Shown here: piece by piece, positions 44,152-52,364 of the stretch
Layout: each line of letters opens with the position of its first letter
Position numbering within the stretch: the first letter of the stretch is position 1
Assembly: GCF_012273655.1 (NCBI RefSeq)
Contig: NZ_JAAWWP010000007.1
Span: 186,001 to 250,000 of the forward strand
Direction: 5' to 3'
DNA length: 64,000 bases
Source: Streptomyces physcomitrii
GTDB taxonomy: Bacteria; Actinomycetota; Actinomycetes; Streptomycetales; Streptomycetaceae
Made by a program: the position numbers and the translations under genes
The notes under the pieces: generated by a model
Told to the model about the DNA's origin: nothing
The model's input: the letters and a program-made list of their open reading frames with translations, nothing else
Databases searched by the model: none

Positions 44152-44787
44152 ATGCGTCTCCACGTCGTCGACCATCCGCTGGTCGCCCACAAGCTCACCA
44201 CCCTGCGCGACCGCCGCACCGACTCCGCCACCTTCCGGCGCCTCGCCGACGAGCTGGTCACCCTGCTCGCCTACGAGGCCACCCGGGACGTGCGCACGGA
44301 GCAGGTCGACCTCGAGACGCCCGTCTCGCGGACCACCGGCGTCAAGCTGGCCCGTCCCCGGCCGCTGGTCGTGCCGATCCTGCGCGCCGGTCTCGGCATG
44401 CTCGACGGCATGGTGCGGCTGCTGCCCACCGCCGAGGTCGGCTTCCTCGGCATGATCCGCAACGAGGAGACCCTCCAGGCCTCCACCTACGCCACCCGGA
44501 TGCCGGAGGACCTCTCCGGCCGGCAGGTCTACGTCCTCGACCCGATGCTCGCCACCGGCGGCACCCTGGTCGCCGCGATACGCGAGCTGATCCGCCGCGG
44601 CGCCGACGACGTCACCGCGGTGGTCCTCCTCGCGGCCCCCGAGGGCGTCGAGGTCATGGAACGGGAGCTGGCCGGGACCCCGGTCACCGTCGTCACCGCC
44701 TCCGTCGACGAGCGCCTCAACGAGAACGGCTACATCGTCCCGGGCCTCGGCGACGCCGGGGACCGGATGTACGGGGCGGCCGAGTAG
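44152..44787 (+). CDS. upp: Uracil phosphoribosyltransferase
   Basis: A 211-residue salvage enzyme making UMP from uracil and PRPP. The PRPP-binding loop [12 protein letters not shown] (128-139), the N-terminal PRPP contact [10 protein letters not shown] (74-83) and the uracil-binding C-terminus [18 protein letters not shown] are all intact. Length is typical. ATG at 44152 has no Shine-Dalgarno sequence, and a TACGCT hexamer ends 7 nt upstream, which suggests a leaderless message. Confidence 0.97.
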   Translation: MRLHVVDHPLVAHKLTTLRDRRTDSATFRRLADELVTLLAYEATRDVRTEQVDLETPVSRTTGVKLARPRPLVVPILRAGLGMLDGMVRLLPTAEVGFLGMIRNEETLQASTYATRMPEDLSGRQVYVLDPMLATGGTLVAAIRELIRRGADDVTAVVLLAAPEGVEVMERELAGTPVTVVTASVDERLNENGYIVPGLGDAGDRMYGAAE

Positions 44788-44816
44788 CGCCCGGAGCCGC
44801 TCGGACCGCGCATATC

Positions 44817-44838
44817 GGCCGGTAAGCGAAAACCGGCC
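44817..44838 (+). terminator. upp terminator hairpin
   Basis: GGCCGGT and ACCGGCC enclose an A-rich 8-nt loop, 30 bp after the upp stop. Confidence 0.65.
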
Positions 44839-45027
44839 ACGAACACGGCCACGAATATGGCCGCATCAAGGGACCAAGGTCAGGAACGTGGCCGAAAAGA
44901 AGGGGTCGCCCGCACGCCGGGGCGGCCCCTTCGGCGTACGCCACCTGGCATCCGGCACCCGGGCGGGGCGCCCCGGAACCGGCATCCGGACGGGTGCCCC
45001 GGCCGAGCGCACGGCGTCCACGCAGTC

Positions 45028-45181
45028 GCGTACGGGATACCGAACCGTGTACGGGATCCCGGACCGCATACGGGACGCCGGACGGCGTAGGGGATGCCGG
45101 ACCGCGTAGGGGATGCAGGTTCGCGTACCGGATGCGGGCTCGTGTACGGCATGCCGCCTCTGGCATACGGGACCGTCGCGC
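45028..45181. repeat. 19-bp tandem repeat, 8 units
   Basis: Units follow the consensus GCGTACGGGATGCCGGACC. Seven are exactly 19 bp and the seventh in order is 21 bp. Identity drifts along the array. It is not in a gene and lies between convergent 3' ends. Confidence 0.85.
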
Positions 45182-45209
45182 GCGAGGACGCGGAAAGCGG
45201 CCGGGCCCC

Positions 45210-45875
45210 TCAGCGGCAGTTGCTGCCCGAGGGCTTCGGTGCGGGGGAGGGGTGGCTCAGCCGGTCCAGGGCGCGGGTGGCGGTGGCCTTCGGGGCGAGC
45301 TTCTTGAAGGCGGTGCCGAGGATCAGGTCGACCTTGGCGTCCTTGCGGGCGTCGGCGCGCTTCTCGGCGCCCCCGAGCTGGGTGGCGAGCACCGGCAGCG
45401 AGGTGTCCAGGGCGGTCGTACGGCCGAGGAGGAGGCCGGTGCCGCGGACCTTCTTGTCGTACTCCTTGGTGGCGTTGCCGACCTCGCCGATCTTGAAGCC
45501 GCGCTTCTTCAGCTCGTCGGCGGTGTCCTTGGCGAGACCGCTGCGGGGCGTGGCGTTGAAGACGTTGACGGTGATCTTGCCGGGCGCGGGCGGCTTCGCG
45601 CCGGAGCCTCCGGAGCCGGTCTTGCCGCCCCCTGCCGAGGCACTGGCCGAGGCGCTCGGCGAGCAGGCGGGCGAGGTGGCCGCGGCGGTGTCGCCGCCAC
45701 CGGAGAAGACGTCGATGAGCTGCAGGGTTCCCCAGCCGACCATGCCGAGGGCGGCGGCGGAGGCGATCGCGGCGAGCGTCCACCGGCCACGGCGGCGGGG
45801 CCTGCGCATGCGCGGATACTTCGATCCGGTGATGCGGTAGCGGCGACCCATGCCGGGGGGAGTGAGCATGCTCAT
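45210..45875 (-). CDS. LytR_C-domain membrane protein
   Basis: A 221-residue type II membrane protein. A basic N-terminus (RRPRRRGRW) precedes one membrane helix (about 32-54). A Ser/Ala/Gly linker follows, then the LytR_C domain (ITVNVFNATPRSGLAKDTAD, EVGNATKEYDKKVRGTG, VDLILGTAFKKLAP). LytR_C domains accompany LCP cell-wall ligases, but the catalytic LCP domain is absent here, so it may be an accessory or regulatory wall protein. ATG at 45875 lacks a clear ribosome binding site; a second ATG two codons later is possible. Confidence 0.88.
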   Translation of the reverse strand: MSMLTPPGMGRRYRITGSKYPRMRRPRRRGRWTLAAIASAAALGMVGWGTLQLIDVFSGGGDTAAATSPACSPSASASASAGGGKTGSGGSGAKPPAPGKITVNVFNATPRSGLAKDTADELKKRGFKIGEVGNATKEYDKKVRGTGLLLGRTTALDTSLPVLATQLGGAEKRADARKDAKVDLILGTAFKKLAPKATATRALDRLSHPSPAPKPSGSNCR

Positions 45876-46173
45876 GGGCGCAGCGTAGTGCGACGAGCGG
45901 ACAATGCCTACCAGATGATCAACGCCTTGTTGCCGGTCCAACCCGAAAGGGCCAATTCCCTGTCGGTGGGTCGACGGAGGTTTCCCGGCGGGCCTGGGGG
46001 GAACCCCCGCGGCCGTCCACGGAATGGCGGGTTCCGGGCGCCTCGCTCCAGTCCCGGCGGCGGTCCCGGTGGGTGATCCGGGCGCGACTGGGCTGTTCGG
46101 GCCCCGGCCGGGAGCTTCGGGCGCGAAGGCCCTGCGGTGCGGGCCGGGGGTCAGGTGCGGTGCGGGCCGGGGG

Positions 46174-46470
46174 TCAGTCCAGTTCGAGGACGCGGGCGTG
46201 CAGCACCTGGCGCTGCTGGAGCGCGGCGCGGACGGCGCGGTGCAGTCCGTCCTCCAGGTAGAGGTCGCCCTGCCACTTGACGACGTGCGCGAACAGGTCG
46301 CCGTAGAAGGTCGAGTCCTCGGCGAGCAGGGTTTCCAGGTCGAGCTGGCCCTTGGTCGTCACGAGCTGATCGAGGCGAACCGGGCGCGGCGCGACGTCCG
46401 CCCACTGCCGGGTGCTTTCCCGGCCGTGGTCGGGGTACGGCCGGGAGTTTCCGATGCGCTTGAAGATCAC
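46174..46470 (-). CDS. Conserved 98-residue ParB/Srx-like protein (sometimes named VapB-family)
   Basis: A 98-residue protein that appears highly conserved in Streptomyces. The core RPVRLDQLVTTKGQLDLETL and DGLHRAVRAALQQRQVLHARV resembles the ParB N-terminal/sulfiredoxin fold, where a G-x-x-R-like loop binds nucleotide. I recall annotations as a type II antitoxin, but no toxin gene is adjacent. Function is therefore open. ATG at 46470 lies in a 361-bp spacer. No operon partner is seen. Confidence 0.82.
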   Translation of the reverse strand: MIFKRIGNSRPYPDHGRESTRQWADVAPRPVRLDQLVTTKGQLDLETLLAEDSTFYGDLFAHVVKWQGDLYLEDGLHRAVRAALQQRQVLHARVLELD

Positions 46471-46831
46471 ACGGAAAGCCTACCGGTCCGGGCTCTTCGG
46501 GCGCAGCCATGGCGACGCTGCGTAATCCCGTCGTGCGGGCCGGACAGAGCGGATTCCCGGCGTCAAAAGGCGGCAAAGGGGCGGCCCGAAGTGTCCGGAG
46601 AAAGCGCTCGCCCTCACCGGGCCCGGCAACCAGGGGGCCCGTATTCGCCCGAAAGGGGCAGCGGAGCGCCCGGACGCCGGTCCGCTCCCGTACGCGTGAA
46701 TTTTCCGTGCGCGGGCGGCGCGACTACGTTGCGTTCCGGCTGTCCGGCTGTCCGGCTGTCCGGCTGTCCGGCTGTCCGGCTGTCCGGCTGTCCGGCCGTC
46801 CGGGTCCCGGCGCCCGGCCATCCGGCCTCGC
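46471..46831. other. 361-bp intergenic region with 8-bp tandem array
   Basis: It lies between the ParB-like gene start and the end of the HhH-GPD gene, both leftward. It contains the CTGTCCGG array and otherwise nothing recognisable; the left part is presumably the ParB-like gene's promoter. Confidence 0.4.
46734..46803. repeat. 8-bp TGTCCGGC tandem array, 7 exact copies
   Basis: Exact TGTCCGGC units run from 46741 to 46796, with degenerate flanking units. The period does not fit a reading frame. It is 29 bp from the 3' end of the HhH-GPD gene. Confidence 0.9.
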
Positions 46832-47440
46832 CTACTCGGCGGGCCCGGCCGTCTTCGCTGCCTTCGCCGCCTTGGCCGCCGCCTTCATCTCCTGCTTGTG
46901 GGCGCGGACCTTCGCCAGCGACTCGGGCCCGGTGATGTCGGCGGCGGAGCGGTGCGCCCCCTCCTCGCCGTACGGGCCCGCGGCCTCCCGCCAGCCCTCG
47001 GGCCGTACCCCGAGCTGCTTGCCGAGCAGGGCGAGGAAGATCTGCGCCTTCTGCTTGCCGTAGCCGGGCAGCTCCTCCAGGCGCCGGCGCAGCTCCCGGC
47101 CGGAGGCGGCGTCCTCCCAGACCGCGCTCGCCGAGCCGCCGTAGTGCGCGACGAGGTACTGGCACAGCTGCTGCACCCGCCCCGCCATCGAGCCCGGGTA
47201 GCGGTGCACCGCGGGCTTCTCGGCGAGCAGGGCGGCGAAGGCCTCCGGGTCGTACGAGGCGATCTCGTCCGCGTCGAGGTCCTCGGCGCCCATCCGCCGC
47301 GCGATGGTGTACGGCCCCGCGAAGGCCTTCTCCATGGTGACCTGCTGGTCCAGCAGCATGCCGACCATCGCCGCGAGCGGGCTGCGGCCGAGCAGCGCGT
47401 CGGCCTCGGGCTGCTGGGAGAGGTGAAGGGTGGCGTCCAT
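46832..47440 (-). CDS. HhH-GPD-type base-excision DNA repair protein
   Basis: A 202-residue small DNA glycosylase-like protein. The segment AMVGMLLDQQVTMEKAF matches the N-terminal helix of the superfamily. The helix-hairpin-helix is ELPGYGKQKAQIFLALLGKQ. The C-terminal ~45 residues are Lys/Ala-rich. There is no iron-sulfur cluster motif. The canonical catalytic Asp after the hairpin is not obvious, so the reaction (glycosylase only or bifunctional) is unclear. ATG at 47440. It stands alone. Confidence 0.87.
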   Translation of the reverse strand: MDATLHLSQQPEADALLGRSPLAAMVGMLLDQQVTMEKAFAGPYTIARRMGAEDLDADEIASYDPEAFAALLAEKPAVHRYPGSMAGRVQQLCQYLVAHYGGSASAVWEDAASGRELRRRLEELPGYGKQKAQIFLALLGKQLGVRPEGWREAAGPYGEEGAHRSAADITGPESLAKVRAHKQEMKAAAKAAKAAKTAGPAE

Positions 47441-47563
47441 GCCCCGATGATCCCGCCTCGGGGCGCGCCCCGCAGCCTCCCGGCCCCGCCCACGGGGCGC
47501 CCGACGCGGCCTCCCGGCCCCGCCGCGCGCCCCCGCACCCCGCCGCGCGCCCGCCCAACCGGT

Positions 47564-48463
47564 CTACCGGTCGAAGAGCGCGTTGAACTCCCCGTACGTC
47601 ACCGGCTCGGACAGCGTCGAGTAGGTGCCCTCGGCGTGCAGTTCGGCCGCCGCCCGGCGGGCCACCGCGTACGCGGCGGAGGCGACCGAGGAGCCGAGGC
47701 TGACCCGCGCCGCGCCCGCCTTGCCCAGTTCGGCGACCGAGGGCGCGCCCGGCCCGACCAGGATGTTCAGCGGCACCGCGATGCCCTCCGCGAGCTGGGC
47801 CACGGTGTCCAGGTCGGTGACCCCGGGGACGAAGACGCCGTCGGCGCCCGCCGCGACATAGGCCGCAGCGCGCTCCAGCGTCGCGGTGAGGCGGCCCTCG
47901 GGCGCGCCGATGCCGCGCAGATAGGTGTCGGTACGGGCATTGAGGAACAGCGGTACGCCCGCGGTGTCGGCGGCGGCCCGGGCGGCGGCGATCCGCGCCG
48001 CCTGCTCGGCGACCGGGAGCAGGGCCGCGCCCTCGTACCGGGCGTCCTCCAGGTTGACGCCGACGGCCCCTGCGGCGAGCACGCCCTCCACGGTGCGGGC
48101 GACCCCGGCCGGGTCCTCCGCGTACCCGCCCTCGATGTCCGCGGTCACCGGCACCCGCACCGCCCGTACCACCCGCGCCACCAGGGCGAGGGCCTCCTCG
48201 GGTGTCAGCCGGTCGCCGTCGCCGAAGCCGAGGGCCCAGGCGGCGCCCGCGCTGCTGGTGGCGATCGCGGGGGCGCCGGCCTCCTCGGTCAGCCGGGCGC
48301 TGGCCGCGTCCCAGGCGTTGGCGAGGGCGAGGGGGGCGCCGCCTCGGCGCACATGGAGGGAGCGGAAGGCCTGGGCTCGGTCGCGCAGCGCATCGCGCAA
48401 GGTGGTGTCCATGCCCTGATCCAACTCGGTGGCGACCCCCGGCGTCCGGCGGATTTCCGACAT
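47564..48463 (-). CDS. Isocitrate lyase / phosphoenolpyruvate mutase family protein
   Basis: A 299-residue TIM-barrel enzyme of the ICL/PEPM superfamily. Recognisable parts: LANAWDAASARLTEEAGAPA, the Mg-binding VTADIEGGYAEDP, GVNLEDARYEG and FLNARTDTYL. The C-terminal VSLGSSVASAAYAVARRAA is typical of the carboxyvinyl-carboxyphosphonate-mutase-like branch. The lyase signature KKCGH is absent, so 2-methylisocitrate lyase activity is not implied. The start is ambiguous: ATG 48463 or ATG 48412. Confidence 0.88.
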   Translation of the reverse strand: MSEIRRTPGVATELDQGMDTTLRDALRDRAQAFRSLHVRRGGAPLALANAWDAASARLTEEAGAPAIATSSAGAAWALGFGDGDRLTPEEALALVARVVRAVRVPVTADIEGGYAEDPAGVARTVEGVLAAGAVGVNLEDARYEGAALLPVAEQAARIAAARAAADTAGVPLFLNARTDTYLRGIGAPEGRLTATLERAAAYVAAGADGVFVPGVTDLDTVAQLAEGIAVPLNILVGPGAPSVAELGKAGAARVSLGSSVASAAYAVARRAAAELHAEGTYSTLSEPVTYGEFNALFDR

Positions 48464-48570
48464 CGCGGTCCGGACCCCTCCGCCGCCTCCGTACGGGCCC
48501 CTCCGCCGCCTCCGCGCGGGCCCTCCTCCGCCCCCTCCGTACGGGGCGGAGCCGGTGGCACGGTGCGGGC

Positions 48571-48966
48571 TCAGACCAGGTCGATGTGGACGTTGGTCGA
48601 CTTCACCCGGGCGGTGGCCTGCATGCCGACCTCCAGGCCGAGTTCCTCGACGGCCTCCCGGGTGAGCAGCGAGACGAGCCGGTGCGGGCCCGCCTGGATC
48701 TCGACCTGGGCGGCGACGTCGCCGAGCTTCACCGCGGTGACGATCCCGGGGAAGGCGTTGCGCGCGGAGGTGTACGGCTCCTCTTCCTCGCCGGTACCGC
48801 CCTGGGCCAGTTCGACGGAGAAGGCGGCCAGCGCCCCGCCGTCGACGAGGCGCCGCCCGTTCTCGTCGCGGTGCGTGCTGAGGCGGCCGCCGTCGGCCCA
48901 GCGGCGCGCGGTGTCGGGACTCACGCCGAGGAGGCGTGCCGCCTGGCCGATGGAGTAGGAAGGCAT
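48571..48966 (-). CDS. HTH-TOBE molybdate-type binding protein (Mop-like)
   Basis: A 131-residue protein. Residues 1-50 form an excisionase/MerR-like helix-turn-helix (YSIGQAARLLGVSPDTARRWADGGRLSTHRDENGRR). Residues ~68-131 form a TOBE/Mop domain (SARNAFPGIVTAVKLGDVAAQVEIQAGPHRLVSLLTREAV), which binds molybdate or related oxyanions. This pairing is a common actinobacterial regulator of unknown targets; molybdenum or tungsten sensing is likely by family. ATG at 48966 has no Shine-Dalgarno and follows TAGATT by 7 nt, suggesting a leaderless transcript. It neighbours sulfur-acquisition genes, perhaps reflecting sulfate/molybdate crosstalk. Confidence 0.85.
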   Translation of the reverse strand: MPSYSIGQAARLLGVSPDTARRWADGGRLSTHRDENGRRLVDGGALAAFSVELAQGGTGEEEEPYTSARNAFPGIVTAVKLGDVAAQVEIQAGPHRLVSLLTREAVEELGLEVGMQATARVKSTNVHIDLV

Positions 48967-49121
48967 GTGCGGGAATCTAGCGGATCGGCGACCGGCGTCC
49001 GCGGGCCGTGGTGTGAGGGCTCCGGGCATCCGCGGGCCGTTTGGCGCGGAGCCCGGGCAGCCGTGGGCGGGGGACGGGGGCGGAAACCGCGCGCCGCCCC
49101 CGTCCCCCGCCCCGCCTCCGC

Positions 49122-50267
49122 CTACGAGGCGAACGGCACCTGCACCCGCGCCCTGCTCGCCCCCTCCGCCACCGGCGACCGCCACAGCCCCTTGGCGGCG
49201 AGCAGCGGCAGTACGCCCTCCCCGAACCAGTAGGCCTCCTCCACGTGCGGGTGCCCGGAGAGGACGAACTCCTCGATGCCGAGCGCCGCGTACTCCTCGA
49301 TGCGTGCGGCGACCTCGCGGTGGCTGCCGACCAGGGCGGTGCCCGCGCCGCCCCGGACCAGGCCGATGCCCGCCCACAGGTTCGGCGAGACCTCCAGGCG
49401 CTCGGGGCTGCCGCCGTGCAGGGCCAGCATCCGGCGCTGCCCCTCCGACTCGGAGCGCCCGAGGCCCTCCTGCACGGCGGCGATCGCCTCCGGGGTGAAG
49501 CCGTCGAGCAGGCGCCGCGCCTCCGCCCAGGCGGCCTCGGAGCTGTCCCGGCTGATCACGTGCAGCCGGATCCCGAAGCGGGGTGTCCGGCCTTCCCGCG
49601 CGGCGAGTTCCCGTATCCACTCGATCTTCTGCCGTACCTGCGCGGGCGGTTCGCCCCAGGTGAGGTACACATCGCTGTGCCGGGCGGCGACTTCACCGGC
49701 GGCCGGTGAGGAGCCGCCGAAGTACACCTCGGGCACCGGGTCGGGCAGCCGCTCCAGGCGGGCGTTCTCCACGGCGAGGTGCCTGCCGTGCCGGGTCACC
49801 TCGGTGCCGCGCCACAACTCCCGCACGATGTCGAGGAATTCACCGGTACGGGCATAGCGCTCGGCCTTGCCGAGGAAGTCGCCGTAGGCGCGCTGCTCGT
49901 GGCTCTCGCCGCCGGTGACGACATTGAGCAGGAGCCGCCCGCCGCTGTGCCGCTGGTAGGTCGCCGCCATCTGGGCCGCGTAGGTCGGCGAGACGAAGCC
50001 GGGGCGGAAGGCGACCAGGAATTTGAGGCGCTCGGTCTGCTGGCTGAGCATCGCGGTGGTCAGCCAGGCGTCCTCGCACCAGGCACCGGTGGGGGTCAAC
50101 GCGCCCTCGAAGCCCAGCTGTTCGGCGGCGCGGGCGATCTGCGCGAGATAGCCGAGGGTGGCCGGGCGCTGGCCGCCCGCGGATCCGGCGGGCAGCCCGT
50201 GGCCACCGCCGACGACATGGCGGCTGTCGCCGTAGGTGGGCAGGAACCAGTGGAAGGTCAGGCTCAC
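49122..50267 (-). CDS. ssuD: FMNH2-dependent alkanesulfonate monooxygenase (SsuD type)
   Basis: A 381-residue bacterial-luciferase-family oxidoreductase that would release sulfite from alkanesulfonates. The start SLTFHWFLPTYGDSRHVVGG and the blocks GALTPTGAWCEDAWLTTAML, FRPGFVSPTYAAQMAATYQ and LLLNVVTGGESHEQRAYGD match SsuD closely, and length is right. GTG at 50267 follows CTGGAG. It is the last gene of a leftward sulfur cluster with an FMN reductase two genes upstream to supply FMNH2. No SsuABC transporter is in the window. Confidence 0.92.
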   Translation of the reverse strand: MSLTFHWFLPTYGDSRHVVGGGHGLPAGSAGGQRPATLGYLAQIARAAEQLGFEGALTPTGAWCEDAWLTTAMLSQQTERLKFLVAFRPGFVSPTYAAQMAATYQRHSGGRLLLNVVTGGESHEQRAYGDFLGKAERYARTGEFLDIVRELWRGTEVTRHGRHLAVENARLERLPDPVPEVYFGGSSPAAGEVAARHSDVYLTWGEPPAQVRQKIEWIRELAAREGRTPRFGIRLHVISRDSSEAAWAEARRLLDGFTPEAIAAVQEGLGRSESEGQRRMLALHGGSPERLEVSPNLWAGIGLVRGGAGTALVGSHREVAARIEEYAALGIEEFVLSGHPHVEEAYWFGEGVLPLLAAKGLWRSPVAEGASRARVQVPFAS

Positions 50268-50352
50268 GGTGTCTCCAGGTGGTGCGGGGGTGCGGCCCGC
50301 GGATCCGGGCCGCACGGCGAGTGGGGTGGGGCCCCGAGGGCCGGGGCGGCGG

Positions 50353-51621
50353 CTACAGGAGCCCGTGGCGTGGTGGGCGGATGCCGGACAGGGCGTGGCG
50401 GCCGAGGTGCTGGAGCTTCCAGCGGGCCGGGTCGTGCAGGGTGTGGGTGCGGGCGTCGCGCCAGTGCCGGTCCAGGCCGAGCGAGGCGAGGGCCGCGCGG
50501 GTGCCCGCGACCTCGAAGAGCGCGCTCGCCACCTCGACGGCCGCCTTGCCGGACTGGACCTTCGCCGCGGCCACCGCGAGCGAGGCGGCGGCCGCGCTCT
50601 CCTCGTCGAGCGCGGCGCGCGCGGTGTCGACCTCCTCGGCGGCCTGCACGAGCAGCGCCTTCGCCGACCGTACGAGCAGGTCGAGTTCGCCGAAGCGCTG
50701 GACGAGCAGCGGGTCCTCGGCCGCCGTCCCGCCCCAGCCGCGGTCCACGCTCTCGAACCAGGGCCGGGACTTCGTGGTGACGAACTCCGCCGCGGTGGCG
50801 AGCGCGTCCCCGGCGATACCGGTGTCGATCGCCGCGTGCAGCAACTGGGCCAGAGCGCGGTGGAGTTGGGGCCCGCGGAAGGTGAGGTGGTGCGGCAGTA
50901 CGCGGTCGGCGGGGACCGGCACCGCGTCCAGGTGGACGGTGCCGCTCGCGGTGGTGCGCTGGCCGAGCCCGTCCCAGTCGTCCTCGACCCGCAGGCCGGG
51001 AGCGGTGCGCGGCACACAGGCGACGTACAGCTCCTCGTCCCGTACGTCCCGGGCGAGGACCGGGATCCAGTCGGCGAACAGCGCGCCGGTGGAGTAGTTC
51101 TTCACCCCGGTGAGCAGCAAGTGGCCGCCGTCCGGGGCGGGTTCGAGGCGGGTGCGGAGGTCCTGGACGTGCCGGGTGCCCGCCTCGGACTGGGCGTTGC
51201 CGAGTCTGCGTCCGGCCAGGATCTCGCGGAAGAAGAACTCCTGCTGGGCCGGGGTGCCTTGGCGCCGCAGCACGGCCACGTACACGAAGTGGCTCTGCGG
51301 GATCTGCGCGAGGCTCGCGTCGGCGCCCGCGAGCAGCCGGAAGACCTCCGCGAGGGTGCGCGCGCCCACCTCGGCGCCGCCGTACGCCGCGGGCACCGTG
51401 ACCGCGAGCAGCCCGGAGGCCGAGAGCCGGTCCAACTCCGCCCTGGGCAGGCGCCGTTCGCGGTCCCGCTCGGCGGCACCTGCGCGGAAGGCGTCCGCCA
51501 GCTCGCGCGCGGTCCGCAGCACCTCGGCGTCGGTCTTGAGGACGGTCGCGTGAGGCTCGACGTCCGTCGGGGGCACGGCAGTTGTCGGCTCGTACGGCGA
51601 ACCGGCCGATGACTGGGGCAT
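50353..51621 (-). CDS. SfnB-family sulfur-acquisition flavoprotein (acyl-CoA dehydrogenase fold)
   Basis: A 422-residue acyl-CoA-dehydrogenase-fold protein of the SfnB/DszC-like branch. Visible are the helical N-domain (LRTARELADAFRAGAAERD), the beta-domain with GNAQSEAGTRHVQDL and TGVKNYSTGALFADWIPVLA, and the C-terminal helical dimer region (VEVASALFEVAGTRAALASLGLDRHWRDARTHTLHDP). Such flavoproteins help oxidise organosulfur compounds; the exact reaction of SfnB is not settled. ATG follows GGGAGCG. It sits between the SsuD and FMN-reductase genes. Confidence 0.88.
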   Translation of the reverse strand: MPQSSAGSPYEPTTAVPPTDVEPHATVLKTDAEVLRTARELADAFRAGAAERDRERRLPRAELDRLSASGLLAVTVPAAYGGAEVGARTLAEVFRLLAGADASLAQIPQSHFVYVAVLRRQGTPAQQEFFFREILAGRRLGNAQSEAGTRHVQDLRTRLEPAPDGGHLLLTGVKNYSTGALFADWIPVLARDVRDEELYVACVPRTAPGLRVEDDWDGLGQRTTASGTVHLDAVPVPADRVLPHHLTFRGPQLHRALAQLLHAAIDTGIAGDALATAAEFVTTKSRPWFESVDRGWGGTAAEDPLLVQRFGELDLLVRSAKALLVQAAEEVDTARAALDEESAAAASLAVAAAKVQSGKAAVEVASALFEVAGTRAALASLGLDRHWRDARTHTLHDPARWKLQHLGRHALSGIRPPRHGLL

Positions 51622-51636
51622 GGTGGTCGCTCCCGG

Positions 51637-52197
51637 TCAGGCGGTGGCGGCGAGACGGGCGGGGGCCGCGCGGTGCACCGCCGCCGAGAACTGGTCCAGC
51701 AGCGGGAGCAGCGCCTGCTCCGCCGCCGGGGCCAGTACGGTGCGGCCGTCCGGGCGGGCCTCGATGTCGCGGTCGATCACGAACCAGCCCGGCACGATGT
51801 GCAGCGCGCCCATCGAGGAGAGCACCGGGCGCAGCGCGTAGTCCACCGCGAGGACATGCGCCGGGGAGCCGCCGGTGGCCAGCGGCAGCACCGTCTTGCC
51901 GGTGAGCGCGTACTGCGGCAGCAGGTCGAGCAGGCACTTCAGGAGTCCGGAGTACGCCGCCTTGTAGACCGGGGTGCCGACCACGATCCCGTCGGCCGCC
52001 TCGATCAGCTCCCGCACCCGGACCAGCGCCGGGTGCGCGAAGTCGGCGCCGAGCAGCGCCTCGGCGGGCAGCTCCCGTACGTCGAGCGGGACGACCCGGT
52101 GGCCCTGGGAGGCGAGCCGCGCGTCGAGGAGGCGGAGCAGCCGGGCCGTACGGGAGGTGGCGGAGGGGCTGCCGGAGAGGGACAGGACGGTGGGCAT
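51637..52197 (-). CDS. NAD(P)H-dependent FMN reductase (SsuE/MsuE type)
   Basis: A 186-residue flavodoxin-like reductase. The phosphate loop LSGSPSATSRTARLL and the flavin-ring contact VVGTPVYKAAYSGLLKCLLDLLP match SsuE/MsuE. It should supply FMNH2 to the SsuD- and SfnG-type monooxygenases on either side. ATG follows GGGGAG. Only 15 bp separate it from the SfnB-family gene downstream, so they are cotranscribed. Confidence 0.92.
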   Translation of the reverse strand: MPTVLSLSGSPSATSRTARLLRLLDARLASQGHRVVPLDVRELPAEALLGADFAHPALVRVRELIEAADGIVVGTPVYKAAYSGLLKCLLDLLPQYALTGKTVLPLATGGSPAHVLAVDYALRPVLSSMGALHIVPGWFVIDRDIEARPDGRTVLAPAAEQALLPLLDQFSAAVHRAAPARLAATA

Positions 52198-52364
52198 GGG
52201 GTCTCCCCTGGTGAGTGGTGGGCGGGGCGGCACGGGCGGCCGGGCGGGTGCGTAAGGGTGCGGGAGGCGGCGTACGCGTTCGGGTGCGGGGGCGTACGGG
52301 GTTCGGATGCGGGCGGGGGCGTCCGGGGCGGGCCGGTGGGGTGGTGGACCGGTCGGGCGGCGGG

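Larger units (their letters stand above)
44788..45209. other. Convergent intergenic region with hairpin and 19-bp tandem array
   Basis: These 422 bp separate the 3' ends of upp and the LytR_C gene. They hold the upp terminator hairpin (44817-44838), further GGCCACGAA-type repeats, and the 19-bp array at 45028-45181. No gene is supported. Confidence 0.6.
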
